From Eutypa lata (taxonomy: Eukaryota > Ascomycota > Sordariomycetes > Xylariales > Diatrypaceae), in assembly GCA_022661535.1 (NCBI GenBank), contig JAKULF010000003.1, positions 248,001 through 312,000 of the forward strand: DNA of 64,000 nt. The letters run 5' to 3'. Positions 34,706-46,137 of this stretch are shown in pieces. The notes under the pieces are model-generated. The model did no database searches. It was not told where the DNA came from and was given only the letters and a program-made list of their open reading frames with translations. A program made the position numbers and the translations under genes. Each line of letters opens with the position of its first letter. The stretch's first letter is position 1.

Positions 34706-36808
34706 TTTATAAATTTATAAGTTTATAAATTTATAAGTTATAAGTTTATAAATTTATAAATTATAAGTTTAAAAGTTATAAAGTAAGTTTATAAATTTAT
34801 AAGTTTATAAATTATAAATTTAAAAGTTATAAAATAAATTTATAAACTATAAGTTTAAAAGTTATAAAGTAAGTTTATAAAATAAGTTTATAAGTTATAA
34901 ATTTAAAAGTTATAAAATAAGTTTATAAAATAAGTTTAAAAGTTATAAGTTATAAATAATTAAAGTTAAGTAATTTATAAAACTTAAAAAATGCATTTAA
35001 TTAAAGTATTAAATCTTTTTTAAAATTAATTAAATTCTTAACGCTATTTTAATTTCGAATTAAAGATTATTAATTAAATTTTAACTTATTTAAATCCTTT
35101 ATTAATCCGAATTTAATTAATTCGTAAAAGATATTTTTATTAATATTCGTTATTCGTATTAACTTTAATTTTACTTCGAATTTTACGGTTAATTTTCAAG
35201 AAATTTAAAATAAAAATGTCTTTTAAATATAATTATTTAAAAATATATATAATAATTAAAAATTAATTATTTAAAAACCTTTAATATAATCGTTAAATTT
35301 AAAATTTAACATTTTATATTAATTATAATAATAAATAAAAAAATATAATATAATATAATTTAATATATAAAACGAATTTATATATTTTAATATAAATTAA
35401 AAAATTTATATATAATTTTTTAAAAATTAATATTTTAAAATTATTAAATAAAATAAAATAATTAAATTAAATAAAGCTTTATATAATTTAAAATAATTAT
35501 TTAAATTATAATATAAACATTTAATTAAAATATTTAAAATATAAAATTTTATTATATTTTTATATAATAAAAAAGTTTTTATTAATAATTAAATTATTAT
35601 TATAATTATTTATTATATAAACGATTTATTTATAATTAACTTTATAAAAATTATTATAAATTAATTAATTAAAACTTTTATAAATAAAATAAAACTTAAT
35701 AAAATAAACTTTATAATTATTTATTTAAAAAATAATATAAAAATAAATCGTATTATTAAAATTATTTATATTAATATTTTTATTAATTTTAAAATTAAAT
35801 TAATAAAATTTAAAAATTAAATTTTAAAAAACGAAATTAATAAATATTAATAATAAATAAAATTATTATTATATTTAATTTTAAAAATTAAATTTAATAT
35901 TATTTTTAATATATATTTATTAATTAAATTTATAATTAATTTAAATTTTAATTATTTTATTTAATTAAATAAATTATAAAAATATTTTTTTTAATATTTT
36001 AATTTAAAAATTATATATAATTTTAAAAATATATTTAAATTTTAATTAAATAAATAATTCGAATTAAAGAAAATTAATAAAAATATATATTATTAATTTA
36101 AAAAATTTAAAAATATTTAATTTTATAAATTAAATATTATAAATTTTAAAAATTATAATATTTAATAATTATAAAATTAAATATATAATATTATAAAAAG
36201 TTTTTAAAAAAGTTATATATTTAAATAATATATTTTAATATTTAAATAATATTTTAAATTTAAATTATAATATTAAATTATTTATTATATTTTATAATAA
36301 TATTAATATTATAAAAATTAATAAAAATTTTAAATTTTATAAAAAAAATAAAATATATAAATTTATTATAATTAATAAATAAATTATTATATATTACATT
36401 AATAATATTAATTAATTAATAAATTATTTAATTAAATTATTTTTAAATTTTTTATTTATTAAATTAATAAAAAATTTAAAAATAATTAATATTTAATTAA
36501 TAATAATTATTTTTATTTTATAATAATTTTTAATTATATATATAATAAAATAATTTTTTTTATAATAAGTTTTATTATTTATTAAATTAAAAAAAATAAC
36601 TTTTTTTATTTATTTATATTAAATAAATATAATTTTTAAAATAAATTATTAAATTTTATTTTATATAATAAACGTAATTTTTAAAAATAAATTATTAAAT
36701 TAAATTTTATAATAAATATAATTAAAAAATAAATTATTATAATATTTTTATATATAATTTTATAAACTTTTTTATAACTTTTTATAATTAAAATTATTAT
36801 TTTAAAAA

Positions 36809-37075
36809 AAGTTTAAAATTTTATAAATTAATTTTTTATAAATAATTAATTTTATTTAATTATTTTATTAATTTTAAAGATTTAAATATTTAAATAACGT
36901 ATACGTTTAACGATAACTTTATATAAATATAAATATAATAAATAATTAATATATTTTATAATTAATATATATAAAACTTTTAAATTTTTTAATTTTTAAT
37001 TATTTTATAATTAAAATATTATTAATAATTATATTATAATTATTATAAATTCTTTACGTTTTATTAAATTTTATA
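36809..37075. repeat. Right LTR-like direct repeat (strongly RIP-mutated)
   Basis: It aligns gap-free to the left copy. In the 140-nt comparison 29501-29640 against 36816-36955 I counted by eye 47 differences. Of these, 46 are C-to-T or G-to-A relative to the left copy and one is a transversion. Confidence 0.72.
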
Positions 37076-37452
37076 ATAAAATAAATAAAAGTTAATTTAA
37101 TTTAAAAAATACGTATTTTAATTTAATTTTATATATATATTTATTTTACTTAACGTATTAAAGTTTATTTTTCGTAATAATATTATTAAACGATTAAATT
37201 AATAAATTAATTTATAATTAAGTTTTATAACTTTTTTAAAACTTTAATAATAATATATTAATATTATTTTACTTTTTTGCATTTTAATAGCCCTTACGAT
37301 TTATCACGAGAATAGCAATACCCGTTAGATTCCAGACTAAGTGACCGGCGTGAAGACGGGGAGGGGGGGGCTACACTGCTATACATTTACACAATATAAA
37401 TAAGGCGTTATCCCTTTTATTCTAACACGATCTCGAGCTTAATACAGAAACC
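37076..37452. other. Right flank of the RIP block
   Basis: The AT bias fades over about 200 nt and normal composition returns near 37290. A short G run occurs at 37361-37369. No gene lies here. Confidence 0.5.
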
Positions 37453-39290
37453 TCATGCTCTTTTAAGAAGCGAATATAACATTGTGATGCCAGTCAAAAC
37501 AACGGACGTTAAAATAAAGATCCAAAATTGTGGATGTATTTTGAAGTACGATTCTGTCGAATTATTGTTGGGTCCTACAGGCTCAACTGCGAGGAGATTC
37601 GAACTGAATATTGTCTAGAGATTTACGTCAGCTTGAATACAACCAAAGGGTCAAGACTTCACAAACAGCTACTAATGTGGACGGAAGGTAGGTAGTAGCG
37701 ATCATGCTGAGGGATTTGAGCTGTCTAGACTCTCTTCGACTATGCTGTGCTATGCTGGTGAAAGTCTGATTCTCCCGGCGAATCTTCGATGCGCAATCGC
37801 GAATTGCATTCAGAGACGCTCGAATCCCTTGGTTGGTCTCCTGGAGTAGCTTCCTCTCCTGGAAATTAAGTATTGTAAAGAGCTGCAGTAATCCTGAATT
37901 TAGCAAAGAAACCGCCAAAGTGGATAATTGTTCATTTACCAGTTTGCGGGTCCCGAGGGAGTACTCTGCAATACGACGTGTTTCGCGTTGATGCCAGTGA
38001 ACCTGCCGCGCATATATATCAACTTCCGCTAACCCATACTCTCCGAAGGAAGTCATATTATGATCTATGAGTTTTTGACAGTACGCCCTGAAATCATCCA
38101 AGACATCGATAGAAGATTCCAGGACTGATAGGGCTCGAAGTATCTTCTGGCGAAGTATTTGTAAATCTTGGACATTTTCGAAAACTATCCTATACGATTT
38201 ATCATCGATATCTCCGATCCTTGCGAAACAGGCTTTCTCATCCTTATGAGTATGAGTAGTTGACCGTGCAATGAGCGATTTGATTTATCAACATACCAAA
38301 GTTCCGAGCCGTGAATTGAGATACTCAATATATTCTCTCCAATTCGTTACAAGAGAAGAGATGAAAATAACATAAGGAATAACAGGGTCGAGACATGCAT
38401 CTCCTACTCTGTATCTTTTGTCACCAATCACTTGCTCTAACCTCTGTTGCATATTTTTAGGTAACTGTGACAATATCCAAGTTGAACGACGTGACACGGT
38501 ATTAACTTTCTGATAAACTCCAATTTGGCGCAAAGACCATGGATCCCCCCGATCGCGGCCGTTAATCTCGACACGCTGTACATTGTAGCATATCTCTAGA
38601 TTCAATAAGTCACTTGCTAGGATAAACTTTAGGGACTATCCTCTCTCACCAAAATCGTTGGTATGTTTCGCGATTGGGACATGCCACCGAGACCCTTGCC
38701 AGTTGTGAACGTCCTCATGCATCTTGAAGCCAAAGGCTTGGATGAATTGGAGAAATGGAGGGAACACATTGTGAGAAGTGACAATAGCCACAAATGTTTT
38801 GAGCGATTGCCGAAAACGACCCCAAGAATTGTGTTGAGTGAGAAGACTGGCTTATTCAGTATAGAAGCGTAGTTTTATCGAATAGGTAGAGCTCACTAGA
38901 AGACGACCCCCGTTGTAGAGTCGAGGCTCAACTACATTTACATCAGTAACATTTTCTTCATACCCGAAAACGAGGAATTTACTTGAATATTAGCTCCAAG
39001 CCCTTCCATGTCTCGGGCGTGGACCGATTCGAAATCTGGGGGGTTTAGTCAGCAACATAGAAACGTATATCGAAAGCAGCGAACTGGCATGATAATACCC
39101 TACCTTCATTCCTAGAACAAAGCCTTAGTATTTCAAGGCCCTCTCCTTGCACAGTAAACAGACGCTTAGCATCCTGGAGAAAACGAAGAAGATATTGTGT
39201 CGAATTCTCTGTACCAATTGCTTCATTCCAATGGATAGACAAGGTTTGGAACCAGACACTGAGCTCTTCTGCACCTTCAATCTGTGCCAT
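37453..39290 (-). pseudogene. CorA-like Mg2+ transporter family gene, apparently disrupted
   Basis: Exons on the minus strand are 39290-39104, 39035-38650, 38616-38297, 38242-37667 and 37614-37453. Recognisable family blocks include GRFRQSLKTFVAIVTSHNV, ICYNVQRVEINGRDRGDPWS with LRQIGVYQK, and GDIDDKSYRIVFENVQDLQ. After these come a helical stalk and two membrane segments: MIATTYLPSTLVATIFSSN, and IFILTSVVLTGIT near the C-terminus. Known of the family: CorA/Alr-type two-TM divalent-cation channels and fungal relatives of unknown substrate. Exon 2 is broken. After GLGANIQ (about 38985) the family-like segment FGYEENVTDVNVVEPRLYN resumes in another frame, and a TAA (about 38854) lies between KLRFYTE and ASLLTQHNSW. 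A CAA-to-TAA change would fit RIP leaking from the neighbouring element. One alternative long intron could bypass both breaks but would delete the FGYEENV block. Confidence 0.6.
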
Positions 39291-39900
39291 AGTATAATAT
39301 TTCTGTAGCAAGTTATCATGAAATATTGTCGATTACCTTACACGTCGGTCGCCAAACAGTCGGACCGGAACTTTCAGTGAAATCGGATGGGCAGAGAAAC
39401 ATGAAACAGACGCGCCTCACGGCCTTGAAGACAGGAAGTTTAGGCATGCGATAGTAGCAATGTATAATTCACGTATATGTTGCCTGGATGCGGAGATGGT
39501 ACACCCAACATGACATATTATTCAACATCACATTCTTAATTTCGGTCAACGAGCCTGTAGACATACATTGAGCTAACTACACGGGTAACTCGGACAGAAT
39601 GTGACACTGCACATGTAGTGTGATCGCTCTTTTTATTGGAGCAAAACAGCATCGACGCCCGACACTGCCCGTAGAGTTGTGGCAAAATTGCAACGTAGCG
39701 TGGGATTAGGCACCCATAGAGTCGCTAGGGAAAATGAACAGTCCGCGATCAGCCTAAGGACGAACAACAGCAGAGATTTGAATGATGCATGCTGTCATCC
39801 TTTCGATTACTAGAGCTGTGGATTAGATGTTAATAGATTGTTCTCCTTATTTCCAACAAAGAACTGCCTCCATTCAGCCAGGTCCACGTTCGTCGCAGTC
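39291..39900. other. Intergenic region between divergent accessory genes
   Basis: About 600 nt, shared upstream sequence of the CorA-like gene (minus) and the unrecognised gene at 39901 (plus). Nothing specific is seen. Confidence 0.4.
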
Positions 39901-42003
39901 ATGGCCCCTCAGATAATTAGCAACCGTTATATAAGTCTCAGCAAACTTCAAGGGCTCCTAAGTAGCAAAGTCGGTGGCGATTACATCATAGATGTGAGTA
40001 TGAGCCCATATCAAAGAATGGCAAGAAATGTTAACAATTCCTACTTAGGAGAGATCAGATCATTATAGGGTCACAGCATCGAGGGTACTCACAGAGGGAA
40101 GCTATTTTGGTTTACTAACTATGGAAGCCACGTTGCTAACATACTCCACAGGATGAGTTGGAATCAATAAGTGATCGCACTTCTAGCATTGGTTAAGAGG
40201 ACAGTTAATTTTGCGGAAAGCAGGAAAGGGTAGGAGAAAGAAAATACTTTCTTAAGGAATGATAGGAAGTAGTTTGATGTTAGATCATGTTATTCATTTT
40301 GATTATTACGTAAACTGCTTGGTTAATGGATAATTTCTCAGGGGACTGCCGCAGGCCCTCGCCACTGTAGTTGTACGTTTTAGTGCATATATAACAGAGC
40401 TTTACTAAATCTGTAGTGATAATTTTTCTACATCTACAGTGATCCCTACATTGATCCGCCGCCATCACCATCTAAATGCCAACTAGCCGTTGAACATAAC
40501 TCTGATATGCTGCTATATACGTCCCCTTTAATCCATGTGATTAAATCCATTAGTTGTTGTGTTAATATAATCGAATTTCGTCGCATTAAAGAGATCATTA
40601 TAATAGCATAACATAGCATGTTCGGAATTTAATATAATGTAATAATAACGTATAAAATTAATTAAAATAATACATTTATATATCCTTTTATATAATACGG
40701 CCTTATAAGTAAAAGAAATTATAAAAGGAAATTATGATAATGAATAAAGATCGAAAGTACGTCGAAAATCACCACCGGCATATTAAAGAGCCTGGAAGGT
40801 ATTATTTAACAGTTGTTTGTCGCTTGGCACATAAGGAAGGTCACTGGACGATCCCTCACGACGAACAAAGTGAACCAGTTTGATTTTATGCAAGGATACA
40901 ACCTAGCCAGGGAATTTTGCAAGAAATCCGTTGACTTCAAGGTTAAAATTAGATCTTCGGGTAAAATCGAGCTACGGATTGACCTCCACGAAACACCAAG
41001 GCGCGGAAGATCTTACGAGAGTTGCGAAAAACTCCTTGCACGATTCATTGCCACAGAGATACCGAGGCAATTTGTGGATGTGGTAACTTTAGCATTGCAC
41101 GATGCGTTCCGGCAATACGATTGGACAACATTGTATAACGGAATTCCGGAAGAAATGATGAGAACGGGATGGTTCGGATATACACTGGGAAACTCAAAGG
41201 CAATAGTGAAAAGCTTTGGGGTCTTCTTGGTGCTATTATTTCAGCCCTGGATTATATCGTTCTCTTGTTTGTCAACAACCTTCACGAGTGCCAACTTAGA
41301 ATAACGGTCGGAGAGAGCCTCGATCGCGCAAATGGGTGGGTTTCGAACTGTTGTCGACATCTTAAGCATTTGCTCGCTTCCTGCTAAACGAAAAAATGAT
41401 ATGGTAGGGGAAGGGATAGAGCATATCATCCAGCTATGTGCAACATGATTCGCTGGCCTTGAGGGGGAGACCATCGAAAGGTATGATAATACGCAAACCA
41501 TAGGTTACTGGAACGCCCAACAAGGGCTCATTTTAATCACGATATTCGAAATGCTTTACCATGATCTTCCACAGGAGAAGTCCACGCTACTGACATTTTA
41601 TAACATTCCAATGATGGGTGTCCCAGTGGATAAGAGTGGCTGGATTAAGCTCGGGAGGGTAGCACCCGTATCGATACGAAGTATGCGGATTTCTAAGAAC
41701 AATATTAGAAGTCCACGTGACGTGATAATGGAGTATCGCCCTGACTTCCAACGGGATCCTAACACGGTTGTTGCGGGAGTTTACGCTGATGGATTATTCT
41801 CCTATCTGCTAGAGGGAAACGACGACACAATGTCCGAGGAATGGTACACAATATCTCATTGCGATCATTTGGTACTCGACGAAGAGCAGCCAACAACTAG
41901 GAACTATATCACGCTTGATTCCTCCAAGCCAGGAGAGGCCGCCATGCCGCCATATCATGAAATCGCCATCGTGGGTCCACACTATACCAAGTATCCAAAC
42001 TAA
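39901..42003 (+). pseudogene. Unrecognised accessory gene, multi-exon or decaying
   Basis: I do not recognise this product. A probable first exon at 39901-39993 (MAPQIISNRYISLSKLQGLL) ends at a GTGAGT donor. A middle coding block at about 40850-41200 reads FMQGYNLAREFCKKSVDFKV then IRSSGKIELRIDLHETPRRG. A long C-terminal block opens at about 41450 and ends at TAA 42001-42003, with GYWNAQQGLILITIFEMLY and ending VGPHYTKYPN. The frames do not join by obvious introns. An AT-rich patch (about 40560-40750) interrupts the region, and another frame opens at 40741. It may be a gene with several introns I could not place, or a decaying gene next to repeat debris. Confidence 0.4.
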
Positions 42004-43545
42004 TCAGCTGTATTGTGTATAAATCATCCCGACCAGTGATTCAAGACGGATATTTGCCATGTGCGATCAGAACTGCCAGGGATAAGGAGTCCCAGATTGT
42101 GATTTCTAAAGTCAGAGAAATGCAGGGGACTAGCCCCTCCTTGTCTCTGACGAGATGGCATTCGTTTTGAATTCCATTCATTGGTTATATTTGAACCAGA
42201 AGAGGCTGAAGGTCGATTGTTCAAGATTTGTCGCAAATCTACTGAGCTGAGATCGTATCATATCTACAGATTCTTTCAGCTGGTCAGCCCCAGGTCAACT
42301 ACTGTGGTATTGTATTTGTTGCAAACATTCTTCAGCGTCCGTATATCCAGAACGAAAAGAATTTGACAATGAAGAGTCGAGAACAATCTATGTAGCCAGT
42401 AGTCTAAAATAGCCTGAGCTGGAGTAGGTACTAGAAGGGGGCCATGCGATTTACCAGAAAGCAAGATCTTCTCCAATTGATGATGCTAGAAAATCTGTCT
42501 TCATCCCACTTGATAATCGAAGTTATTCCCAAGCATCGCCCCTTAAACCCCGAAGTATGTACCTAAGTACCTTACCCCTCCAAAACAGCAAGCGGTGAGC
42601 CCATCCGCCCCACCCCCCAAAAAAATCCCCCCCCCCCGAAAAGCGGCAGAAACAAGCTCACACTAGCACCGTCCTTTAAATACGACCGCGCCAACGCGTA
42701 ATTTTGCAAATTTTCTTTTCCCTTTTTTTTTTTTTCTCTTCGTGCGGCTGGCATTGACAGAACCTTCCCCGGTTGCTCGGATTCATATCTCTCCCATGGA
42801 TTTTTGTCTTAAAAAAACTTTTCCGCAGCGTCGGTCATGCCACAGATGAGATCAAAATTGCAGGCCGGCTTTAATTTTTCCTCTGCCCTTCGTTGTTCGG
42901 TTTCCCATGAAATGCGCCTTGGCTGGCGCGCGGGGACCGCGGTATTGGAATGCTGGACATTACTTTGTTTTTTATTTATTTGAATTTGAATTGTTATTGT
43001 TGGACTGAGGGAATTACTCGTTGCTTCGCTGTAATGAATGAATGAAAGAGATGCTTCATGCTTGAGCTTATGGAGGGCGTGCTTTGTTACGGGTGTTTTG
43101 GGAACACAACCTGGAATACGACCGCAGTTCCAGAGTTGCTTGCTACTTACTTACCTGGAAGAATTTGATGTGACAAGTCCATACCTACCACATAGTTAGC
43201 TGTACTACATAGGCGTATTCCGCGTTCCGCATTTCGCATTAGATTATTATATAGACTAGCAAACGGACTGGTAATGTATCTTCATTACTTGTCATTAACA
43301 CAACTACCATCTATCGATCGTGACGAATTCGCCATTACCAGCCATGTTCACTTTATTTCAGTGCCTGCTTGCTTTTTCATGTAGCGTTGCCTGCATCTAT
43401 CTATCAAGAGTCTATTTCGACTCTTATTTGTTTGTCACTGATCTCCCTGCCTGAGCTCTCCATCCGGTTCCTTCATAACGTCGTTAACTCAAAAACCACC
43501 ACCATCATGCCCTTGGTTCAGATCGAGCTTCTTGCCTTGAGATTT
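42004..43545. other. Intergenic region, right edge of the accessory island
   Basis: About 1.5 kb without a supported gene. It contains homopolymer tracts near 42620-42640 (A then C) and 42725-42735 (T). An open frame on the plus strand at 43369-43713 runs antisense into TXNL1 and is not called. Confidence 0.5.
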
Positions 43546-44841
43546 CTACTCGCCAGGCTCGTCACCGATCTTCTCCAGCTTGCCCATCTCCCTCTTCTCG
43601 CCGGATTCTCCGATGAACCTGATGCGGTCGATGCGCACCTTCTCGCTGTCGCCGTCGCCGTCCACGACGAAGACCACGACACTCGTAATGTGCTGGAAGC
43701 GCACGAACCGTAGGCCGAGATTGGCGGTGCCGTTGGCGTTCCAGTCGCTCTCGGCGATCTCGATTTCCTGCGTGGGCTGGATATCTTCCGCCTCGTCGAA
43801 TCCAAGGTTGTGTGGCCGGTTCGTGTAGAGCTTGATCGTTTGCGGTCTCATAGGCAGTTCATCGTCGTCATCATCTTCATCAGAAGGAGGCAGTGATGTG
43901 ATCTGTTGGTCTGTTAGCCTTGTTCGATGGCATTCCGAATACGTAAGCTACCTACCTGTAACGTGTGGAGCTTCACGGCGGAGTTGAAGGGGGTGTAAAG
44001 CATCAGCTGCTCATCCGTATCACTCTCCACCCAATCCTTCTCAGTACTCGTACTCTTTCCCTTCTCTAGAGCACTAGGCTTGTTCTTGCTGAACAGCGTC
44101 CGGACGGAGAAATCCGTGTCAGCATTTAGCAACTCTAGTCCACGAACATCGATAGTGTCTGATATGTCTGTGTAGCCCCGGGGCAGGTCGGCGCCTCTCC
44201 ATGCGATGCCGCTATTTCCACCGCTGCTGCTAGAACCACCATCGCCTACGTTTTCAATGTTGTTGCTGAGCTTCTCGACTATAGCCTGCAGTTCCTTCGG
44301 GTTGGCGCCCTTGACCTTCTCTACGACGTTGCCGTCGCGGAAGACGATGAAAGTCGGTAATGAGGTGACGGCATATTCGGCAGAAAGCGGCTTGCCTCCC
44401 TCAGATTCGGTGTTGATTTTGACAAATGCGGCGATTCCTGGTCGTGACAGAGATTGGGAGAGCTGCTCGTAGAACGGAGCGATCGCCTTACATGGCCCGC
44501 ACCAGTTGGCGTAGACTGTAAAGAATTGGTTAGTGGATGCAATAGGGCAGAAGCAAGCAACTACATATTCATATATTCGTCGCGTGGACCCTGGATATTA
44601 CGGAATATAGCTCGACTGTTTGCTTGTAAATGCCGCGCTGTATAGCAGACACTAAACGCGTCGCGTCACACTCCAGAGGGTATTCACAGAAATGGCGGGG
44701 TACCTTCGTTCACAAGATGGGGAGATACAAATTATATAAAATAAAATAAAATAAAAACTTACAGTCTGCGACAACTATGCGCGAGCTCTTCAGCAAATTG
44801 CTGAACTGCTCCGAAGATTGTATCTCGACAGGCTTCGACAT
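43546..44841 (-). CDS. Thioredoxin-like protein 1 homologue (thioredoxin + PITH domain)
   Basis: Minus-strand exons 44841-44763, 44515-43956 and 43902-43546 join in phase and give 331 residues. The N-terminus MSKPVEIQSSEQFSNLLKSS leads to the active site FYANWCGPCKAIAPFYEQL, with Cys 32 and 35, followed by VTSLPTFIVFRDG with the conserved cis-Pro. A Ser/Gly linker joins a PITH domain (about 140-331): GYTDISDTIDVRGLELLNAD, MRPQTIKLYTNRPHNLGFDE and LRFVRFQHITSVVVFV. Known of the family: TXNL1 proteins are cytosolic redox-active cofactors associated with the 26S proteasome. All key residues are present. The acidic stretch SDEDDDDELP at the start of exon 3 is part of the PITH loop. Confidence 0.92.
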
Positions 44842-46137
44842 TGTTTCTTTGCGTCTCAACTGGCGAAAAAGGAGCGTAAGGCTGTGAGATAGCGGTGTTG
44901 TGAAGAGGAAGTTTAAATTGATATGAAATAATACCCCACAGGTGACTGCAACTGGGAGACTGGAGTTGAGACTGTGATTGTGGATCCAGACACCAAAAGT
45001 CGTTATGATGAAATCACGGCAGCTCCAGTCGGGGAGTTAAAAGGTACATAGTTACCTACCTAAGTTACTAAGGTTGTCCCTCTACCAGATTTGATTATGT
45101 AATTGGTTATTCGCTTGTTTAACTGAAAATACTTTGATATATACATATCACAGAACTCAACGATTTCCTTTGCAATATCGACAATATTAATATATAAAGA
45201 ATATATTCCCGCCCGCCGCAGTGGTGAACTGGCAACATGGAAGTTCCATAATATTCAAGATAAAATATGCAGGGGCATGCTTTTCCACCGATCCTGAAAT
45301 GCACCTGTGTTGCCTAAACCAAAAAAAAAAAGAACACCATTCATTCACCTATTACCATTTGAGCACCGATCTTGCCCGCTAGCAACAAAAAAACAAAAGC
45401 GAGTCCGGTTGGGCTGCAAGCAGATAGGAGGCCCACTGTCATACGTCTCAAAACCACCTAGCAACGTTGTATTCCTGCGTGTCCCCGAGAGGAGAACCAG
45501 CTTCGGAATTGAATTGGTCGCCTTGCAGATATTGCAGGAAATGTTCTAGGCAAACACGCACGCAGACCTTGGATCTGGATCCATGGTGGATCACCACGTA
45601 AGACCTTTAGAGGCTGGCGTTTCCAGTGTCCTTTTCGCTCGTACGTGTACGCAATACGGGGTAGGGCTCTGAGTGACTACGTGCATGTGTTTTAGAGTGA
45701 ATTTATATATGCGTGTCAGTTTTATTCTACATATCAAGCCATATACTGACGTGATGTACGTAACGATATACAGCTTTAGTCTCAAGTGCCAGACTGTTTC
45801 GAGAGAGGCAATCTAGAGGAAAGAGAGAATTGGTCACCAAAACGTGAGATTACACGGGAAAGTAAAAAAAAGAAACAATATTTGTATCTAACTATTCGTT
45901 GTCCGTTACCCATTTGCCATTCACTCGTGAACCCGTTGCCATGCCTTACCCTGCGCAAACCATAACTCCGCGCACGAATCTATATGCCTACAGGGGAAGT
46001 CATGAAGACTTAAAACCAACAAAACCGCCACCCTATGAATCCCGTTCGTTGTATCTTGTCCGCCAACAAACCATGAGCATTAAAACCAGTCACAATACAA
46101 TGCCCGCCGAGAGAGAACCATCGCCTCCCCTCTTTAC
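44842..46137. other. Intergenic region between TXNL1 and the J-protein gene
   Basis: About 1.3 kb: TXNL1 promoter and J-protein 3' flank, both genes on the minus strand. A plus-strand frame at 45899-46141 overlaps the J-protein stop, has no domain and is not called. Confidence 0.5.

Larger units (their letters stand above)
33095..35217. mobile_element. Less AT-rich core: probable nested insertion
   Basis: Between the two extremely AT-rich arms, about 2.1 kb keeps clearly more G and C, with words such as GTACGGCTTTTCGTAAGC near 33111 and TTACTTCGAATTTTACGG near 35170. It also contains tandem repeats not seen in the arms. I found no clear terminal inverted repeats, so the class is unknown. Its limits are the points where composition changes. 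Confidence 0.4.
29494..37075. mobile_element. RIP-destroyed LTR retrotransposon with probable nested insertion
   Basis: About 7.6 kb of almost pure A/T is flanked by direct repeats of about 267 nt (29494-29760 and 36809-37075, constant offset of 7315). The two interior parts outside a less AT-rich core (29761-33094 and 35218-36808) sum to about 4.9 kb, a normal LTR-element interior. A purine run, AAAAAAAG, at 36804-36811 sits at the 5' edge of the right repeat, where a polypurine tract is expected. No coding frame survives, so the superfamily cannot be assigned and strand orientation rests only on the putative polypurine tract. CpA and TpG dinucleotides are nearly absent while CpG and CpT survive, as expected for RIP. 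Confidence 0.75.
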
